A DNA stretch of 64,000 bases from Betaproteobacteria bacterium. GTDB taxonomy: Bacteria > Pseudomonadota > Gammaproteobacteria > Burkholderiales > Burkholderiaceae_A. Within the stretch, counting starts at the first letter, position 1. The number at the start of each line of letters is the position of its first letter. The notes under the pieces were generated by a model that was not told the origin of the DNA, did not search any database, and worked only from the letters and a program-made list of their open reading frames with translations. Shown here in pieces: positions 9,645-23,798 of the stretch. The stretch spans positions 1 through 64,000 of the forward strand of contig JAGWWC010000005.1 of NCBI GenBank assembly GCA_018970545.1, in the 5' to 3' direction. Both the position numbers and the translations under genes were made by a program.

Positions 9645-9922
9645 GCCGGCTTGCCCCCAGCATTGAAGAAATTGAGGCGCGGCTTCGCGCTGCATTGCCG
9701 ATCAGCGCCCTTCAGATCCGTGACGACAGCGCCCAGCACCATGGCCATGCCGGAGCAGCCGCAGGCGGCGGACACTTCCACGTCACGGTTGTTTCCAGCG
9801 CCTTTGCGGGCAAAGGCCGTCTCGCTCGGCACCGGCTTGTGTATGATCCCTTAAGCGACTGGATCCCCGTGCGCATCCACGCCCTTTCAATCGACGCGCG
9901 CGACCCCTCGGAGTCTTCATGA
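9641..9922 (+). CDS. BolA family protein
   Basis: ATG at 9641 overlapping the yciB stop (ATGA); AGGGHFHVTVVSSAFAGKGRLARHRLVYD. Confidence 0.92.
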   Translation: MSRLAPSIEEIEARLRAALPISALQIRDDSAQHHGHAGAAAGGGHFHVTVVSSAFAGKGRLARHRLVYDPLSDWIPVRIHALSIDARDPSESS

Positions 9923-10695
9923 AATCGTTTCACAAAACCGCCGTCGGCATTACCCTACTTCTCGTTTCGGGAATTGCAGCGGCGCAAAATATCGCTGTAG
10001 TCAATGGCAAACCCATACCGCGGACGCGAGCCGACGCCTTCGTTGCTGAGCTGGTCAAACAGGGCCAGCAGGATACGCCCCAGCTGCAAGCGCTGGTGCG
10101 GCAGGAATTGGTGGATCGGGAAATCCTGGTTCAAGAGGCCGAGCGCCGTGGATTATCCGCAAAGCCTGATGTCCGATTTCAGCTCGATAATGTTCGACAA
10201 CAGGTGTTGATCAACGCGCTGGTGCAGGATCAACTGGCCAAGGCCGGCGTCAGCGATGCAGAGATCAAAGCCGAATACGATCGCCTCGTGAAAGGCGATG
10301 GCGGCAAGGAATACCGTGCCCGCCATATCTTGGTCGAAAAAGAAGACGAGGCCAAGTCGATCATCGACCGTTTAAAAAAGGGCGCGAAGTTTGAGGAACT
10401 TGCCAAGCAGTCCAAGGATCCGGGCTCGGCCGCAAACGGGGGTGATCTGGACTGGGCCAATGCGCAATCGTTCGTGGAGCCATTCTCGAAGGCCATGGTC
10501 GCACTCGAAAAGGGCAAATTCACAGAGAGTCCTGTCCAGACCCAGTTTGGCTGGCATGTCATTCGGCTCGATGACACTCGCACTGCAAAGCCTCCAGAGT
10601 TCGATCAGGTCAAGGAGCAACTCTCCGAATCCATGAGGCGTAAAAAGCTGCAGGACTTCCAGCAGCAGCTCAAAGCCAAAGCGAAGATTCAGTAG
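9919..10695 (+). CDS. Parvulin-type peptidyl-prolyl cis-trans isomerase, exported
   Basis: Signal peptide; YRARHILVEKEDEAKSIIDRLKKGAKFEELAKQSKDPGSAANGGDLDW...FGWHVIRLDD. Confidence 0.94.
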   Translation: MKSFHKTAVGITLLLVSGIAAAQNIAVVNGKPIPRTRADAFVAELVKQGQQDTPQLQALVRQELVDREILVQEAERRGLSAKPDVRFQLDNVRQQVLINALVQDQLAKAGVSDAEIKAEYDRLVKGDGGKEYRARHILVEKEDEAKSIIDRLKKGAKFEELAKQSKDPGSAANGGDLDWANAQSFVEPFSKAMVALEKGKFTESPVQTQFGWHVIRLDDTRTAKPPEFDQVKEQLSESMRRKKLQDFQQQLKAKAKIQ

Positions 10696-10713
10696 AGGCT
10701 GCTGTTTACTGCT

Positions 10714-11247
10714 TCAGCTGATATCAACGGTCGTACCGACCGGCGCCCAATCAAACAGCGACACAATGTCGCTGTTTTTCATTCGGATACAGCCAATCGA
10801 TCCGGGTTCGCCCATCACAGCGGTATCGGGGCTGCCATGCAAATAGATATATCGGCGCATGGTGTCCACTTCGCCAAAACGATTTTTTCCCGGCTCAAGT
10901 CCCGAAAGCCAAAGGATTCTCGTCAAGATCCAGTCCCGCTGAGGAAACTGGCCCGCCAGCGCAGGCGACCAGATCTCGCCGGTTTTGCGTCGTGCGACGA
11001 AGACCGTATTCCAGGCAGAGCCCGCACCAATTTTCGCGCGAATCTGATGGCGCCCCTGGGGGGTTTGATAGCTGCCCTGCTGCTGACCGACGCCATTTTT
11101 TGAGCTCGAAATTGAGGTCTGCATGACCAGGGTTCCGCTCGCATCCGGGGCCCAGCGTAGACCCCCTTCCAGCGATTCTGGGGCCAGCCGCAGCAGCACG
11201 AGCGTCTGGGCCTGAGTCGAGATACGAATGTGATAGTCAGAAGCCAT
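10714..11247 (-). CDS. L,D-transpeptidase (YkuD domain)
   Basis: YLHGSPDTAVMGEPGSIGCIRMKNSDI catalytic motif; probable start MASDYHIRIS at 11247. Confidence 0.9.
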   Translation of the reverse strand: MASDYHIRISTQAQTLVLLRLAPESLEGGLRWAPDASGTLVMQTSISSSKNGVGQQQGSYQTPQGRHQIRAKIGAGSAWNTVFVARRKTGEIWSPALAGQFPQRDWILTRILWLSGLEPGKNRFGEVDTMRRYIYLHGSPDTAVMGEPGSIGCIRMKNSDIVSLFDWAPVGTTVDIS

Positions 11248-11272
11248 AAAAATGGGCTGGGCCGCCGCTTTC

Positions 11273-11779
<507 letters not shown>

Positions 11780-11812
11780 TCAGACCCTAAGGCAGGTCTG
11801 GACGGCGCCATG

Positions 11813-12031
11813 CTAGGCACTGCTTGCTTTTTTAAGAATTGAATACAGCCGATCTTTGAGCATCAGCTTTTCTTTTTTTAGAACTTCAATCTCTTCGTGG
11901 GTGCCCAGAGCAATATGGTTTTCCATATTCTTGATTCTCTGATCCAAGTCGTTGTGCTGGTCAAACAGCCGCGTGAAATGGTGGTCGGACGTTTTGAGTT
12001 TACTGATGAGATCACGATATTCCGGAAACAT
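11813..12031 (-). CDS. DUF465 / YdcH family small protein
   Basis: 72 aa coiled coil: MFPEYRDLISKLKTSDHHFTRLFDQHNDLDQRIKNME. Confidence 0.88.
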   Translation of the reverse strand: MFPEYRDLISKLKTSDHHFTRLFDQHNDLDQRIKNMENHIALGTHEEIEVLKKEKLMLKDRLYSILKKASSA

Positions 12032-12069
12032 GCCATGCCTCCTTTAACTCCGATACGAGACTGGCAAGT

Positions 12070-13710
12070 TTACTCCCACTCTATTGTGGCAGGCGGCTTT
12101 CCGGAAATGTCATAGACGACACGGTTGATACCGCGAACCTCATTGATGATGCGATTTGATACGTCAGCCAATAGCGCATGGGGCAATCGGGCCCAATGGG
12201 CGGTCATAAAATCGCTGGTGACCACCGCTCGGAGGGCAACGACCCATTCATAGGTGCGGCCATCACCCATGACACCCACCGACTTAACGGGCAGAAAAAC
12301 GGCGAATGCCTGGCTGGTCAAGGCGTACCAGGACTTACCGATATCCTCCGGACCACACAAACCCGCCTGCACATCCGCAGCGCTTGCCTGGCGCTCACGA
12401 AGTGCACGAATAAATAAATCGTCAGCACGCTGCAGCAGGATGACAGAGTCACTGTGAATCTCGCCAAGAATTCGTACACCGAGCCCCGGCCCAGGAAAAG
12501 GGTGCCGGTCTACCATTTCAGAGGGGAGCCCGAGCGCGAGCCCCAGCCTGCGGACCTCGTCCTTAAAGAGCTCCCTAAGTGGCTCCAGTAATTTCAGGTG
12601 CAGGGTATCGGGAAGACCGCCGACATTGTGGTGCGACTTAATTGTTGTCGCTTTTTTGGTCTTTGCGCCGGCTGACTCAATCACATCAGGATAAATTGTG
12701 CCCTGGGCAAGCCATCTGGCGTTCGAGAGTCTGGCCGATTCTTCCTGAAAAATATGTACAAACTCCCGGCCGATAATTTTTCGTTTCTCTTCTGGATCCG
12801 ACACTCCCGACAAGGCAGCTAAAAAACGCTGTCGCGCATTGACGTGGATGACTTTCACGCCCATATGTTCGGCAAAGGTCCGCATCACTTGCTCAGCCTC
12901 GTTTAACCGCAGTAAGCCGTGATCTACAAAAACACAAGTCAGCTGATCCCCTATCGCCTGATGAATCAACGCCGCAGCGACTGAAGAATCGACCCCGCCG
13001 GAGAGGCCCAGAATCACGCGCTCTTCCCCCACCTGTTGACGGATGGTGTCCACTGCCTCCTGCGCATAATCGGGCATATTCCAATCAGCAGAGGCATCGC
13101 AAATCTGCAGCACAAAGCGGCGTAGGATTTCGGAGCCCTTTGTGGTGTGGGTCACCTCGGGATGAAACTGCACGCCATAAAAATGCCGTGTCTCATCGGC
13201 CATGCCCGCAATCGGACACGACTCGGTAGACGCCATCAACTTAAAGCCCTCTGGCAGCACGCTCACTTTGTCGCCATGGCTCATCCAGACATCGAGAAGG
13301 CCGTAGCCCTCGGCGGTCCGATGATCTTCGATATCGCGCAAAAGTGCTGTATGGCCACGTGCTCTGACCTGCGCGTAACCAAACTCTCGAAGACTGCTGG
13401 CCTCTACCTGACCGCCCAACTGCGTCGCCATGGTCTGCATGCCATAACAAATACCGAGTACGGGCACGCCACGCGTGAACACTGCCTGAGGTGCCCGCAG
13501 CGTTCCTGCCTCTGTCACCGAGAGATGGCTCCCTGACAGCACGATACCGCGCAGGCTATCGATGTGAGCCGACCGGCCGTATTCCTCGATGAAAGTATCG
13601 CTTACATCGCTGGGATGGATCTCACAGAACACACCGGCCTCACGAATGCGCCGTGCGATCAACTGCGTGACCTGAGAGCCAAAATCAAGTATCAGAATCC
13701 GAGAATGCAT
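12070..13710 (-). CDS. guaA: GMP synthase (glutamine-hydrolysing)
   Basis: [56 protein letters not shown]-terminal [20 protein letters not shown]. Confidence 0.98.
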   Translation of the reverse strand: MHSRILILDFGSQVTQLIARRIREAGVFCEIHPSDVSDTFIEEYGRSAHIDSLRGIVLSGSHLSVTEAGTLRAPQAVFTRGVPVLGICYGMQTMATQLGGQVEASSLREFGYAQVRARGHTALLRDIEDHRTAEGYGLLDVWMSHGDKVSVLPEGFKLMASTESCPIAGMADETRHFYGVQFHPEVTHTTKGSEILRRFVLQICDASADWNMPDYAQEAVDTIRQQVGEERVILGLSGGVDSSVAAALIHQAIGDQLTCVFVDHGLLRLNEAEQVMRTFAEHMGVKVIHVNARQRFLAALSGVSDPEEKRKIIGREFVHIFQEESARLSNARWLAQGTIYPDVIESAGAKTKKATTIKSHHNVGGLPDTLHLKLLEPLRELFKDEVRRLGLALGLPSEMVDRHPFPGPGLGVRILGEIHSDSVILLQRADDLFIRALRERQASAADVQAGLCGPEDIGKSWYALTSQAFAVFLPVKSVGVMGDGRTYEWVVALRAVVTSDFMTAHWARLPHALLADVSNRIINEVRGINRVVYDISGKPPATIEWE

Positions 13711-13755
13711 GCTGGAATGGCACCCACTGTCGAGCATCAGCCGAAAAAAGCCCGA

Positions 13756-15588
<1,833 letters not shown>

Positions 15589-15592
<4 letters not shown>

Positions 15593-16023
15593 TGGGCGTA
15601 TTGGGACTCAGCCCGCTTCACGAAGGCATCAACAAAAGTCGCTGTGATGTGGGAGAAAACCGGGCCAATCATCTTCTCCAGTAGGCTGCTGGCAAAGTGA
15701 TATTCCAGCTCGAATTCGACTCGGCACGCATCTTCAGCCAACGGCGTGAATCGCCAATGTCCACGCAGCGATTTGAAAGGGCCGCTGAGCAATGCCATTT
15801 CGATACTTCTTCCTGGAACATTTCGATTACGGGTACTAAACGACTGCTGAATGCCTTTAAAGTTGATCTTGAGCTCTGCAGACAGTTCGTCGCCTTTTTG
15901 CTCTAGAATGCGCCCTCCCGCACACCACGGCAGGAAAGCGGGGTAGTCTTCGCAATTAACAACGAGGTCATACATTCTCTGCGCCGAAAAGGGCACCAGG
16001 ACGGATTTCGTGACTCCAGGCAT
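15589..16023 (-). CDS. RatA/COQ10-like SRPBCC family protein
   Basis: [33 protein letters not shown]; conserved location divergent from smpB. Confidence 0.9.
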
Positions 16024-16034
16024 GGTTCTATTTT

Positions 16035-16490
16035 ATGTCGATCATTCAGAACAAGAAGGCATTTCATGACTACTTCATAGAGGAACGCTATGAGGCCGGA
16101 CTGGTGCTGGAGGGATGGGAGGTCAAGGCGATCCGTGCCGGACGGGCCAACCTGAAGGAGTCCTACGTGATCATCCGCCAGGGGGAGATTTACATTTTGG
16201 GCTGCCACATCTCACCCCTGCCCACCGCCTCAAGCCATGTTCAGCCCGACCCGGTTCGCACCCGCAAGCTGCTGCTGAAGTCCGAAGAGATTCGGAAACT
16301 TATCGGTAAGGTGGAGCGGGCGGGCTACGCCCTGATCCCAATTGACCTGCATTATCAGCGCGGAAGAATCAAGATTGAGATCGGGCTCGCAAAAGGCAAA
16401 AAACAGCACGACAAACGGGCCAGCGAGAAGGACCGCGAATGGCAGCGCGAGAAACAGCGCCTGACTCGCGACGTCGTAAAACGCAACTAG
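16035..16490 (+). CDS. smpB: SsrA-binding protein
   Basis: [40 protein letters not shown]. Confidence 0.98.
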   Translation: MSIIQNKKAFHDYFIEERYEAGLVLEGWEVKAIRAGRANLKESYVIIRQGEIYILGCHISPLPTASSHVQPDPVRTRKLLLKSEEIRKLIGKVERAGYALIPIDLHYQRGRIKIEIGLAKGKKQHDKRASEKDREWQREKQRLTRDVVKRN

Positions 16491-16536
16491 GCCAGCGAGG
16501 GCCGGTGTCCGCGAAAGGGATTCCGGGTGGTGCGGA

Positions 16537-18975
16537 CTATTTCGCCAATGCCTGCCAAGTATCCACCACCGTATCCGGATTGAGCGACAACGACTGAATA
16601 CCGCTCTCCATCAGCCACTTGGCGAGATCGGGATGGTCCGAAGGCCCCTGGCCACAGATGCCCACATATTTGCCGGCCCGATTGCAGGCGTCGATGGCCA
16701 TCTTGAGCATGACACGTACCGCAGGATCGCGCTCATCAAACGCGCCGGCCACCAGACCCGAATCACGATCCAGTCCCAGCGTGAGCTGCGTTAAGTCGTT
16801 AGAGCCAATCGAAAAGCCATCAAAGTGGCGAAGAAAATCTTCGGCGAGCAACGCATTCGAAGGCAATTCACACATCATGATCAGCCGCAGGCCGCCCTGA
16901 CCCTGCGCATCAGCACCACTACCACGCCGCAAGCCGTACTTTGCCAGCAAGGATTCGACCCCCTCTGCCTCTTTCACCGTTCGGACAAAAGGCACCATCA
17001 GCTCAACATTGGTCAAGCCCATCTGCTCACGGACTCGATGCAAGGCGATGCACTCCATCTCAAAGCAATCTTCAAAATCTTTCGCCAGGTAGCGCGAAGC
17101 ACCACGAAAGCCCAGCATCGGATTCTCTTCCTCTGGCTCGTAACGCGAGCCACCGATCAGCTTTCGATATTCGTTGGACTTAAAATCTGAGAGCCGAACG
17201 ATGACGGGTTTGGGCCAAAAAGCAGCGGCGATCGTCGCGACCCCTTCGGCAAGTTTGTCGACAAAAAAGTCCCGTGGAGAGGCGTGACCTCGCGACACCT
17301 TCTCCACTGCAAGTTTGAGCTCAGCGTCTACCCTCGGATAGTCCAGTATCGCCTTCGGATGTACACCGATATTGTTGTTGATGATGAACTCAAGACGGGC
17401 CAGCCCTACGCCCTCATTGGGCGTCGACTGAAATTCAAATGCCAGCTGCGGATTGCCCACATTCATCATGATTTTCACGGGTAGTTTCGGCAGCACACCA
17501 ACATGGACAGTGGAGACCTCAGTCTCGAGCAGCCCCTCATAGATGCTGCCAGTGTCGCCTTCAGCGCACGAGACGGTCACCGTCTGCCCATCTCGGACGT
17601 GATCGGTGGCGTCACCGCAGCCCACAACCGCGGGAATGCCCAGTTCACGGGCGATGATCGCCGCGTGGCAGGTTCTGCCGCCACGATTGGTGACGATCGC
17701 TGCGGCGCGCTTCATCACCGGCTCCCAATTGGGATCCGTCATGTCCGTCACCAGTACGTCGCCCGGCTGAACCCGCTCCATTTGGTGGGCATCTTCAATG
17801 ACCCGTACGGTGCCGGCACCGATCTTTTGACCAATCGCCCGGCCTTGGGCCAGCACCCGGCCGGTCGCCTTGAGCGTGTAGCGATGCTGCGCCTCACCCG
17901 CTTTTTGCTGAGACTTCACGGTTTCCGGACGAGCCTGCAGGATGTAGAGGCGGCCATCTTGCCCATCGAGGCCCCACTCAATGTCCATCGGCCGCTGATA
18001 GTGCGCTTCAATCGTCAGCGCGTAGCGGGCCAACTCAATGGTCTGCTCATGGGTAAGAGAATAGCGCTCACGTTCTCGATCGGCGACATCCGTCATCACC
18101 ACGGCCTTGCCACTCTCCTGACGCTGCGCCTCGCTGGCAAACACCATCTGAATCAGCTTGCTGCCCAGTTGCCGGCGAATTACAGGGAACTTTCCCGCCC
18201 GCAGCATCGGCTTGTGAACATAAAACTCATCGGGATTGACCGCACCCTGAACGACTGTCTCCCCGAGCCCGTAAGAGCTGGTGATGAACACCACATCGTC
18301 AAAGCCAGACTCTGTGTCCATGGTGAACATGACCCCGGCCGCCCCCAGATCGGAACGAACCATCTGTTGGATACCCGCAGACAGCGCAACCTCCGCATGG
18401 GAAAATCCTTTGTGGACCCGGTAGCTGATGGCTCGATCGTTATAAAGCGAAGCAAACACATGCCGAATCTTGTCGAGTACCTCCTCGATACCCACCACAT
18501 TCAGAAAAGTCTCCTGCTGACCGGCAAAGGACGCATCAGGCAGATCTTCGGCGGTGGCCGAAGATCGAACCGCTACGGACAAACCAGGGTGGCCCTGCGT
18601 CAGGGCAAGATAATGAGACCGAATTTCAGCCTCTAAACCCGCTGGCAAGGGTGTCTGAACCATCCAGCCACGAATTTCTGAACCGCACGCTGCCAACGCC
18701 CGAACATCGTCAACATTCAGCACGGAGAGCCGATCATGAATACGCTGACGAAGGCCGCCTTGATCAAGAAAAGCATGGAAGGCGGCGGCGGTGGTCGCGA
18801 ATCCCCCTGGCACCCGAACCCCCGCCACGGCAAGCTGGGAAATCATTTCTCCCAGTGAGGCGTTTTTCCCGCCCACTGCATCGACATCCGTCATGCGCAG
18901 ATCCTGAAAAGGAACGACCCAGCGTTGCGCGAGGCTCGGTTGAGAAATGGGGCTACGGGATCCCGGTTTGTTCAT
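16537..18975 (-). CDS. ppsA: Phosphoenolpyruvate synthase
   Basis: [75 protein letters not shown]. Confidence 0.98.
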   Translation of the reverse strand: MNKPGSRSPISQPSLAQRWVVPFQDLRMTDVDAVGGKNASLGEMISQLAVAGVRVPGGFATTAAAFHAFLDQGGLRQRIHDRLSVLNVDDVRALAACGSEIRGWMVQTPLPAGLEAEIRSHYLALTQGHPGLSVAVRSSATAEDLPDASFAGQQETFLNVVGIEEVLDKIRHVFASLYNDRAISYRVHKGFSHAEVALSAGIQQMVRSDLGAAGVMFTMDTESGFDDVVFITSSYGLGETVVQGAVNPDEFYVHKPMLRAGKFPVIRRQLGSKLIQMVFASEAQRQESGKAVVMTDVADRERERYSLTHEQTIELARYALTIEAHYQRPMDIEWGLDGQDGRLYILQARPETVKSQQKAGEAQHRYTLKATGRVLAQGRAIGQKIGAGTVRVIEDAHQMERVQPGDVLVTDMTDPNWEPVMKRAAAIVTNRGGRTCHAAIIARELGIPAVVGCGDATDHVRDGQTVTVSCAEGDTGSIYEGLLETEVSTVHVGVLPKLPVKIMMNVGNPQLAFEFQSTPNEGVGLARLEFIINNNIGVHPKAILDYPRVDAELKLAVEKVSRGHASPRDFFVDKLAEGVATIAAAFWPKPVIVRLSDFKSNEYRKLIGGSRYEPEEENPMLGFRGASRYLAKDFEDCFEMECIALHRVREQMGLTNVELMVPFVRTVKEAEGVESLLAKYGLRRGSGADAQGQGGLRLIMMCELPSNALLAEDFLRHFDGFSIGSNDLTQLTLGLDRDSGLVAGAFDERDPAVRVMLKMAIDACNRAGKYVGICGQGPSDHPDLAKWLMESGIQSLSLNPDTVVDTWQALAK

Positions 18976-19037
18976 TCAGACCGCCTTGACGATAATGGGA
19001 AGAGTGAGTTTCACCCCGATTTTACCGAATCAACCCG

Positions 19038-19892
19038 ATGTCCACTGATTTGAATCCCGCCTCCTCTCCGGCCGTCAGGCCTGCTGGCCGGACAGTCTTT
19101 TTTATTTCGGACGGAACGGGCATCACGGCGGAAACTTTTGGATCATCGATACTTGCGCAATTTGACAGCCTTCGTTTTCGACTGCGCCGAATTCCGTTTG
19201 TTGACTCCATTGAGAAGGCCGAGGAGGCAGTTCGAGTCATTGAGCAGCAGGCGCAGGAGGACGGCCGGCGGCCCATTGTCTTCTCCACCCTTGTCAATAC
19301 GGAGATACTGGAGCGGATGAAGCGGGTCCGGGCCTTGCACCTGGATATGTTCAAGACGTTCGTGGAGCCTCTAGAGCGCGAGCTCGACGTCAAGTCAAGC
19401 CACACCATCGGGCGCTTTCATCATGCAACCGACACCGAGGCTTACAAGAATCGAATCGAGGCCATCAATTTTTCGCTTGCTCACGATGATGGCCAATCCG
19501 TGCGCAATCTCGAAGAGGCAGATGCAATCCTGATTGGTGTCTCACGCAGTGGAAAAACACCGACAAGCCTCTACTTGGCCATGCAGCACGGATTGAAAGT
19601 CGCCAACTGCCCACTCATTCCAGAAGACTTTGAGCGGGATGCGCTGCCCTCTACCATCGTGCCGTATAAAGAAAAACTGTTTGGCCTGACCATTGATCCG
19701 GATCGCCTGTCGCAGATTCGTAACGAGCGACGGCCCGGTTCCAAGTATGCGTCGCCTGAGAACTGCCGAATGGAAGTACGCAGCGCCGAGGCTCTGATGC
19801 GTCGCGAGTCGATCACTTGGCTGTCGACCACTACAAAATCTATTGAAGAGATTGCGACCACGATTTTGACCAGCCTGAATCTTGGCCGTTAG
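19038..19892 (+). CDS. ppsR: PEP synthase regulatory kinase/phosphorylase (DUF299)
   Basis: VFFISDGTGITAETFG, IGVSRSGKTPTSLYLAMQ; divergent to ppsA. Confidence 0.95.
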   Translation: MSTDLNPASSPAVRPAGRTVFFISDGTGITAETFGSSILAQFDSLRFRLRRIPFVDSIEKAEEAVRVIEQQAQEDGRRPIVFSTLVNTEILERMKRVRALHLDMFKTFVEPLERELDVKSSHTIGRFHHATDTEAYKNRIEAINFSLAHDDGQSVRNLEEADAILIGVSRSGKTPTSLYLAMQHGLKVANCPLIPEDFERDALPSTIVPYKEKLFGLTIDPDRLSQIRNERRPGSKYASPENCRMEVRSAEALMRRESITWLSTTTKSIEEIATTILTSLNLGR

Positions 19893-20731
19893 GCGGGCGC
19901 ACTTGATTCGCCGCGCGACGCGGTGAGCGTTTTTCGCCGGCGTGACTCAAAAAGGCAGACGGCCGCAGCGGCGGCAACATTGAGGGACTCGATTGAGGCC
20001 TGCTGCGGAATCTGAACGCCGCGGGCTTGACTGAGGAACTCGGCTGCGACTCCGGACCCCTCCTGGCCGAAGAGCCAGGCGACTGGGCGTGACAGCGGCA
20101 GCAAAGGATCGAAGAGCGAGCCGGCGTCTGCCCCAAGCCGGGTGACCAGAAGCGGTAGTCCTTCATCGCGGGCTGCTGCGAGTGCCTCCGGGCCTGTTAA
20201 CTCATCACGAATCTGCAGATTGAAATGGGCCCCCATCGCTGATCGCAACACTTTTGGTGACCACGGATCCGCCGTTCCAGAGAGGCACCAGACGGCCTGT
20301 GCGCCTGCCGCGGCAGACGAACGCAAAATACTGCCGACGTTGCCCGGATCTTGGACCCGATCCAAAATGACCACATCTCCGCCGCTCGGGGGCGGCTTGA
20401 ACCTTAACTTCGGGATCAGTAGGCCCCATCCAGTGGGGCTCTCCACCTGGCTTATTTCTCGATAAAGCGCGGGATCAAGAGACCACACTTCTTGGCATCG
20501 CCGATGAATACTGGGATGAATTGCATCACTTGGCAGCGAGGCCCGCATCACCAGAATGGGCAGTTGGGTGAGGTCAGCATCGAAAAACGACAGGCAGAGT
20601 CGCTCACCTTCAATCCATGCGGCCTGATGATCGCGTCGTGCGCGCGAGGAGCTAACGATCGATCGGAGCAGCCTGAACCCGGGGTTCTGACGCGAGGCAA
20701 TCGTTTTGACGGTCTGGTGAGACGGGGCCAT
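19889..20731 (-). CDS. TrmH/SpoU family RNA methyltransferase
   Basis: VVILDRVQDPGNVGSILRSSAAAGAQAV, WLFGQEGSGV, SIESLNVAAAAAVCLFE. Confidence 0.93.
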   Translation of the reverse strand: MAPSHQTVKTIASRQNPGFRLLRSIVSSSRARRDHQAAWIEGERLCLSFFDADLTQLPILVMRASLPSDAIHPSIHRRCQEVWSLDPALYREISQVESPTGWGLLIPKLRFKPPPSGGDVVILDRVQDPGNVGSILRSSAAAGAQAVWCLSGTADPWSPKVLRSAMGAHFNLQIRDELTGPEALAAARDEGLPLLVTRLGADAGSLFDPLLPLSRPVAWLFGQEGSGVAAEFLSQARGVQIPQQASIESLNVAAAAAVCLFESRRRKTLTASRGESSAPA

Positions 20732-20732
20732 C

Positions 20733-21368
20733 TCAGGGAGAGCTCACGGACAGCTGACGGATCGGCGCAAAGCTTTTGCGATGGACCTCACACGGGCCGT
20801 GCACTGCCAGGGCCTGAAGATGGGCCCGGGTACCGTAACCAGCATGACGGGCAAACCCATAGTGAGGATGCTGTGCGTCGAGTCGATGCATCTCAGCATC
20901 CCGAGCCGTCTTGGCCAGAATCGAGGCCGCTGAAATACATGCGACCTTTTGATCACCCTTAACGATAGTCTCGGTCCGGTAGGGCCAGTGCCAGGGACCG
21001 GCACTGGCTCCTGGCGAGCGATTACCGTCGACCAGCACCGTCAGGCCTTGATGGCCATCCGTCGAAAGTGACTGACTCGCTTTCGCTTCTCCTTCCAGAT
21101 GCGCCATGCAGGCCTGCATCGCGCGCGACATTGCCAGGAAAGTTGCGCGCAAAATATTCATCTCATCAATCTCGGCAACACTGGCCCAGCCGATTCCCCA
21201 CGCCTGGCTGCTGCGCCGAATCTCTTCAGCAAGGGCCTGTCGGCGATGAGCCGAAAGCAGCTTCGAGTCCGCAAGACCGATAATTGGAGTCACGCCCAAG
21301 ACCACCGCTGCGGCACAAACCGGGCCAGCAAGCGGTCCGCGTCCGGCCTCATCAACGCCCGCCTGCAT
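20733..21368 (-). CDS. rnhB: Ribonuclease HII
   Basis: [52 protein letters not shown]. Confidence 0.96.
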   Translation of the reverse strand: MQAGVDEAGRGPLAGPVCAAAVVLGVTPIIGLADSKLLSAHRRQALAEEIRRSSQAWGIGWASVAEIDEMNILRATFLAMSRAMQACMAHLEGEAKASQSLSTDGHQGLTVLVDGNRSPGASAGPWHWPYRTETIVKGDQKVACISAASILAKTARDAEMHRLDAQHPHYGFARHAGYGTRAHLQALAVHGPCEVHRKSFAPIRQLSVSSP

Positions 21369-22506
21369 GTTCCAACTCGGAGAGAAGAATGTCGGCGATC
21401 TGCTGGGCAGCACCGCGCCGCAGATCATGGTGCAGCCCGGTGAATCGCTGCCGTACACGCTCGGCATCGGCGGGATGATCGAGCCATTCACGTACCGCTG
21501 CCGCCAGCGCATGGGCCTGGGCCTGGCTCTGAATCAGCTCGGGCACGACCCGGCTGCCCAGGAGAATGTTGGGAAGGCCGATATCGTGTATAAGTGCGCG
21601 ACGGCGCATCATCCAGTAGGTCAACTGCGGCACGCGATAAGCGATCACCATCGGGCGCTTCCAGAGCGCCGCCTCCAGCGTGGCAGTGCCACTGGCGACA
21701 AGAGCAACATCACAAGCCTCGAGTGCGAGATGGGAGACGGGGTCATGGCCCTGTTGAAGCAAAAGCCGAACGCCCTGCTGTTGCGCACGCCGAAACTCCG
21801 GATGCCGCTGAATTTGCTGAGCCATGGATTCAGACGCGGCCGGAATCACAACTTCGCAATCGCGCGCCAGTGCTGCGGCAGCCTGAAAAAACGCTGGACC
21901 GTTGTGCCGTAACTCGCCCTGGCGAGAGCCCGGCATCACCGCCACCACTGCGCGGCTGCCGGATAGCGAGAGGGCCCGCCGGGCACTTTGACTGTCCGGC
22001 TGTATCGGAATCATGTCCGCAATCGGGTGGCCCACATACGTGGCCTGCACTCCAGTTCCAGCGTAGACCTGCGTCTCAAACGGAAAAATACACAGCATAT
22101 GATCTACCGCCTGCTTGATCTTGAGGATGCGCTCAGGCCGCCACGCCCAGATCGATGGGCTGATCAAATGAACCGTGCGAATTCCCTGCTGTCGCAAACG
22201 CGCCTCGACGCCGAGGTTAAAGTCGGGCGCATCAACACCGAGATACACCGCTGGGCGCCACTTGGCGGTGTATTTCAGAAGCCAGTAACGGACAGCAAGA
22301 ATGTGAACCAGTTTAGAGACCGCTTCCGCATAGCCACGAACCGCCAAATCATCACTCCGAAACCAACACTCCATGCCCACGGCTCGGAGTCGGTCCCCGC
22401 CAATTCCGCCAAGTTCAAGATCTGCTGCGCCACTGCTCAGCCGACGCAACGCATCTGCGGCGATGAGATCGCCGGAGGCCTCTCCGGTGACGGTCACCAA
22501 CCTCAT
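21352..22506 (-). CDS. lpxB: Lipid-A-disaccharide synthase
   Basis: [56 protein letters not shown]. Confidence 0.97.
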   Translation of the reverse strand: MRLVTVTGEASGDLIAADALRRLSSGAADLELGGIGGDRLRAVGMECWFRSDDLAVRGYAEAVSKLVHILAVRYWLLKYTAKWRPAVYLGVDAPDFNLGVEARLRQQGIRTVHLISPSIWAWRPERILKIKQAVDHMLCIFPFETQVYAGTGVQATYVGHPIADMIPIQPDSQSARRALSLSGSRAVVAVMPGSRQGELRHNGPAFFQAAAALARDCEVVIPAASESMAQQIQRHPEFRRAQQQGVRLLLQQGHDPVSHLALEACDVALVASGTATLEAALWKRPMVIAYRVPQLTYWMMRRRALIHDIGLPNILLGSRVVPELIQSQAQAHALAAAVREWLDHPADAERVRQRFTGLHHDLRRGAAQQIADILLSELEHAGGR

Positions 22507-22542
22507 GAAACGACCTTGAGTCGGCGGCCGGTCACCGTCGCT

Positions 22543-23340
22543 TTAGCGCACGATGCCGCGGCCAGCATGACGAAGGAAATCAACCAGCAGGTCAAGCGCC
22601 CTACGGTCCTGTGCGTCTGCTACGCCAAGGGCATCTGCATCCTGCAGGGCGGCAAGACTTTCGGTGAGCGTTAGGCCTGACTTATAGATCAATTTATAGG
22701 CGCGCCGAAGCAGCGCGATCTGCGGGGCTGACCAGCCGCGACGCTTCAGGCCCTCAGCATTGATCCCGTGGGCCGCCGCAGGGTTACCGTTTGCCATGAC
22801 ATACGGCGGTAGATCCTGCAGCAGCGTTGTTCCGGCGCCAGTCATGGCATGGGCGCCAATTTTTACAAACTGATGGACTCCCGTCAGTCCTCCCAATATG
22901 GCCCAGTCGCCCACCGTGACATGACCGGCCAGCTGCGCTGCGTTGGCCATGATGGTGTGAGATCCAATCTCGCAGTCGTGCGCAATATGAACATAGGCCA
23001 TGATCCAGTTGTCATGGCCGATGCGAGTGACCCCTGCTCCCTGCAGGGTGCCGGTGTTGATCGTGCAGCACTCTCGAAATGTATTGCCATCCCCAATTTC
23101 AAGTTCAGTGGGCTCGTCGTTGTATTTCTTATCCTGTGGGGCACCGCCCACGACGCAGTGAGAATGCACGACGTTTGCTCGGCCAAGGCGTGTCCTGCCA
23201 ATGATCTGGGCAAAAGGGTGAATCACGCACTCTGGGCCGATCCGCACATCGGGGCCGATGATCGCCCAGGGGCCGATCTCGACGCTGGCGTCAATCTCCG
23301 CTTTCGAATCGATGAGGGCGCTGGGATGAATCCTGGCCAT
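22543..23340 (-). CDS. lpxA: Acyl-ACP-UDP-N-acetylglucosamine O-acyltransferase
   Basis: Hexapeptide repeats; MARIHPSALIDSKAEIDASVEIGPWAIIG, GLTGVHQFVKIGAHAMTGAG; start set at 23340, just after fabZ. Confidence 0.96.
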   Translation of the reverse strand: MARIHPSALIDSKAEIDASVEIGPWAIIGPDVRIGPECVIHPFAQIIGRTRLGRANVVHSHCVVGGAPQDKKYNDEPTELEIGDGNTFRECCTINTGTLQGAGVTRIGHDNWIMAYVHIAHDCEIGSHTIMANAAQLAGHVTVGDWAILGGLTGVHQFVKIGAHAMTGAGTTLLQDLPPYVMANGNPAAAHGINAEGLKRRGWSAPQIALLRRAYKLIYKSGLTLTESLAALQDADALGVADAQDRRALDLLVDFLRHAGRGIVR

Positions 23341-23347
23341 CGCAGAC

Positions 23348-23794
23348 TCAGCCCTTTCCAGGGAGATCACGCAAGGCGCACATGAGATCCGCTTCGGCGG
23401 CAAGATCATCCCCGACCATCGCCCTGCCCTTGTATTTCCACAGCAGGCGGGACTGCCGCTCAATACTGACCTGAAGAGTCAATATATCTCCGGGCACGAC
23501 AGGCCGTTTAAATCGACAATTGTCGATGCCCACAAAGAAATAGACGGAGTCCTCGCTTGAGGTTGTTCCCATGGTCTTGAAGGACAAAATTCCAGCCGCC
23601 TGTGCCAGCGCCTCAACAATCAGAACACCCGGCATAACTGGAAAATGAGGAAAGTGGCCATTGAAGAATTCCTCGTTCATTGAGACATTTTTCTGAGCGA
23701 CGATTCGCTCTCCCACCACCAATTCGTTGACCCTGTCGACCAGCAAAAAAGGATAACGGTGGGGTAAGGTGTCCAGGATCTCTCGAATTTCCAT
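23348..23794 (-). CDS. fabZ: 3-hydroxyacyl-ACP dehydratase
   Basis: [46 protein letters not shown]. Confidence 0.97.
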   Translation of the reverse strand: MEIREILDTLPHRYPFLLVDRVNELVVGERIVAQKNVSMNEEFFNGHFPHFPVMPGVLIVEALAQAAGILSFKTMGTTSSEDSVYFFVGIDNCRFKRPVVPGDILTLQVSIERQSRLLWKYKGRAMVGDDLAAEADLMCALRDLPGKG

Positions 23795-23798
23795 CGGT

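Noticed and set aside
17503-18636. 377-aa plus-strand ORF
   Set aside because: Lies entirely antisense to ppsA, which has unmistakable motifs; composition is typical of a shadow ORF in GC-rich DNA.
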